Origin: Chaenocephalus aceratus
Taxonomy: Eukaryota > Chordata > Actinopteri > Perciformes > Channichthyidae
Length of the DNA stretch: 64,000 nucleotides
Direction: 5' to 3'
NCBI GenBank assembly: GCA_023974075.1
Contig: CM043792.1
Location: 21,033,154-21,097,153, forward strand
Shown here: positions 61,924-64,000 of the stretch, piece after piece
How the letters are laid out: each line of letters begins with the position of its first letter
How positions within the stretch are numbered: position 1 is the stretch's first letter
Translations under genes and position numbers: made by a program
Notes under the pieces: generated by a model
Databases searched by the model: none
Seen by the model: only the letters and a program-made list of their open reading frames with translations
What the model was told of the DNA's origin: nothing

Positions 61924-64000
61924 TTCTGTTTGGACTTCTTCCCTGTTTGCCTCACTGCTCCTCTGAGTGCCTCACTCCACCTCTCTGCTATGCTCTGCAT
62001 GTCTCGATATCTTCTTTCTTTTTTGATTCCCTCCTCTCTTTTCCTATCTTAAGTTCTCTTCTCAACAATGTCAGTGTCCTCCCTTTGTGTTGTGGCAGTT
62101 TCTCTTTCGTGGTGGCCTTGATCTCTCCCAATACAGTCGTTGTCATCCTCGCTCTCCTTGCCCTCTTCATCAGTTGTCATCTGTCTTACTTTCTCTCCAT
62201 GTCCCTTCCTTCTGAGCTGTCTGTTGAGATGTCTCTACAGTTTTTTCACGTCTCTCTGCATCGCTCCTTGGTCTCCTAGTTCCTCCATCCGCTCGCCCTG
62301 CTCTCTCCCTCTCTTCAGCACTTTCTGAGTTACGAGCAGTGTATTGTATGGCATACCGAGGGACGTGTCTGTGATATCCAGGAGCCTAATTAGCAAGTCC
62401 AGCTCCTGGCAGAGAACACGGCACGCAGAGGAGCACAGGCACAAGGCCTGGCGTCAACTAATGAGACCTCACACACCCACAGCTACGATTACACGCCCTC
62501 TGCAGCATCAAGTCTCCAGTCAGCTCTGCCTTGTCCGATGAACAGTGGGGAAACCACATATGAACAACTGTAGTTGGATGTAGCAAAGTTATGTCTTCAA
62601 TCACCATGGGATAGTCGTAGCTTTGTCAAAGATAAAGCAGGGATTGTTGTCTGACTGTGACACTTAAATACGATGTATGTGTTATGGCAGCGAGCTGTGA
62701 ACATATTCTTGGAACCAGTAGATAAATGTATCAACTTGTAAGCAGGCGGTATGGCAATTCTTTACTTTCTGAGGAAAAGATATATGAAATGGTTATTTTT
62801 TTTAAGGAAGTTAGGTTCGGAGAGCTTTATGGGTATAACACAATGGGAAATGATTCAGGCTTGCAAGTCGTTGTAGCTCGTGTGTGACTGACATCACAGT
62901 AATATTTCCCCGGGGAAGCAGACGGTTTCTATGATTTGGAAGAAGAAGTAAGGTTTTTGTTCGCCATAACTCATCACATTCTCTATCCAACTTTCCTCTT
63001 TTTTCTTTTCACTAGGGAGAAGGAGGATGGTAGCGGGTGGGGGAGAAAATAAGTACACATTTTCACATGATCTTCGTGAGAGCTAATTGACATTGTTTGA
63101 AGAACAAGAGAAAGTAACACAAAACAGATAAACGACAGTAAGTGGAAGAAACGGTGAATAAAATGAACAACGAGTGCTGCATCGGGAATAGGAGGCGGGC
63201 AGCCTTTCTCAAGGCATGAGAAGGTTGGAAATAGGCCTAAGTGAATCTAGAAAGTAGGGCAAAGACTAATGGAGGAAAATAAACAAACGCGCTGAAATGT
63301 GAATTCCACAGGGCCTTGGGTCATTAGAGTTAATACTGCACGCTATGCCATCTGCTGTGATTGTTTACACTAGCCTGGATAATTAGATCCTAATTAGTCG
63401 ACGGTATGGTGAGGGGAAACATTATTTCACACGCATTGCGATGGAGATGATCAGATGCACCTGCAATGCTGTGCTGCCTGTCCATCCTGGGACCATGAAG
63501 ATATCACACAGGTCTTGATTTAATTGCTTGATGCAACAGACAGACTATTTTCCTCCCACCATTAACATATAGATAGAGTTGTACTCTGAAAGAGAGTCAG
63601 CTGTGCTCTTGACATTATGAAAACCTGTCTGCTCCTTGTTCTCCTTTATCCCTCTCACTGTATGTGTGTGTGTGTGTGCAGGTGTGTGTGACTGTGCATG
63701 AATATGTATGTGCATTTTCTCATTCTTGTGTGTTTGTGACTGTGTTTCTTTAAGATACAGGCACCAGAATATTATCAGGTAAAATGCATAGACTCAAACT
63801 GCCATGTCCCATGCAGGCTTTACTCCCCAGCAGACCCTCTTTGACATTCTGAATTGGATAGATACCACTGGCATGTTAATAATGTTTTTCTAGGTGCGAG
63901 GTATCAGGGCGCTTACCTAATATATGCGTGAGGAATGGCTTGTGATTGTGATTCTTATCAGTGTGGCAGAGTGCATGGGCACCAAGCAGTGAGTGGCAGA

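Overview
The window is vertebrate nuclear DNA, most likely from a teleost fish. It carries intron-rich genes on the minus strand with GT-AG splice sites, long dinucleotide microsatellites, and short non-autonomous DNA transposons and LINE tails of the kind common in fish genomes. I see no bacterial, phage or viral gene. The species cannot be named from the sequence alone.

Two genes lie in tandem on the minus strand. At the left is cdc42ep4 (Cdc42 effector protein 4, a BORG-family CRIB protein), with its whole 346-residue reading frame in one exon at 2046-3086 and a probable non-coding first exon near 12.4-12.6 kb. From 17.6 to 56.1 kb lies almost all of sdk2 (sidekick-2), a large synaptic adhesion receptor. 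I could place 44 coding exons with matching splice phases. They encode six Ig domains, thirteen fibronectin III domains, one membrane helix and a cytoplasmic tail ending in the PDZ ligand SFV. Only the signal-peptide exon is missing, and it probably lies beyond position 64000. The pair has the same order and orientation as SDK2 and CDC42EP4 on human 17q25, which supports the sdk2 (not sdk1) call.

Layout: 1-2045, cdc42ep4 3' UTR and flank; 2046-3204, its coding exon; 3205-12383, its probable intron 1 with a 112-bp (AT)n tract; 12384-12700, probable first exon and promoter; 12.7-16.1 kb, intergenic; 16.1-17.6 kb, sdk2 3' UTR; 17.6-25.9 kb, cytoplasmic tail, membrane helix and last FNIII domains; 27.4-41.3 kb, most FNIII domains; 41.6-56.1 kb, Ig domains; 56.1-64 kb, intron 1 with three of the four longest CA tracts.

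The most notable points are a one-base insertion that breaks the reading frame in FNIII-4 (34093-34100), four transposon insertions whose ends can be read (two with 8-bp target duplications, one flanked by TTAA, one with 24-bp inverted repeats), a microsatellite that forms the 3' splice-site context of the exon at 41123, and a duplicated CA-tract/unique-segment block at 60141-60626. I did not find a previously undescribed biological system. The content is two well-known genes plus repeats.
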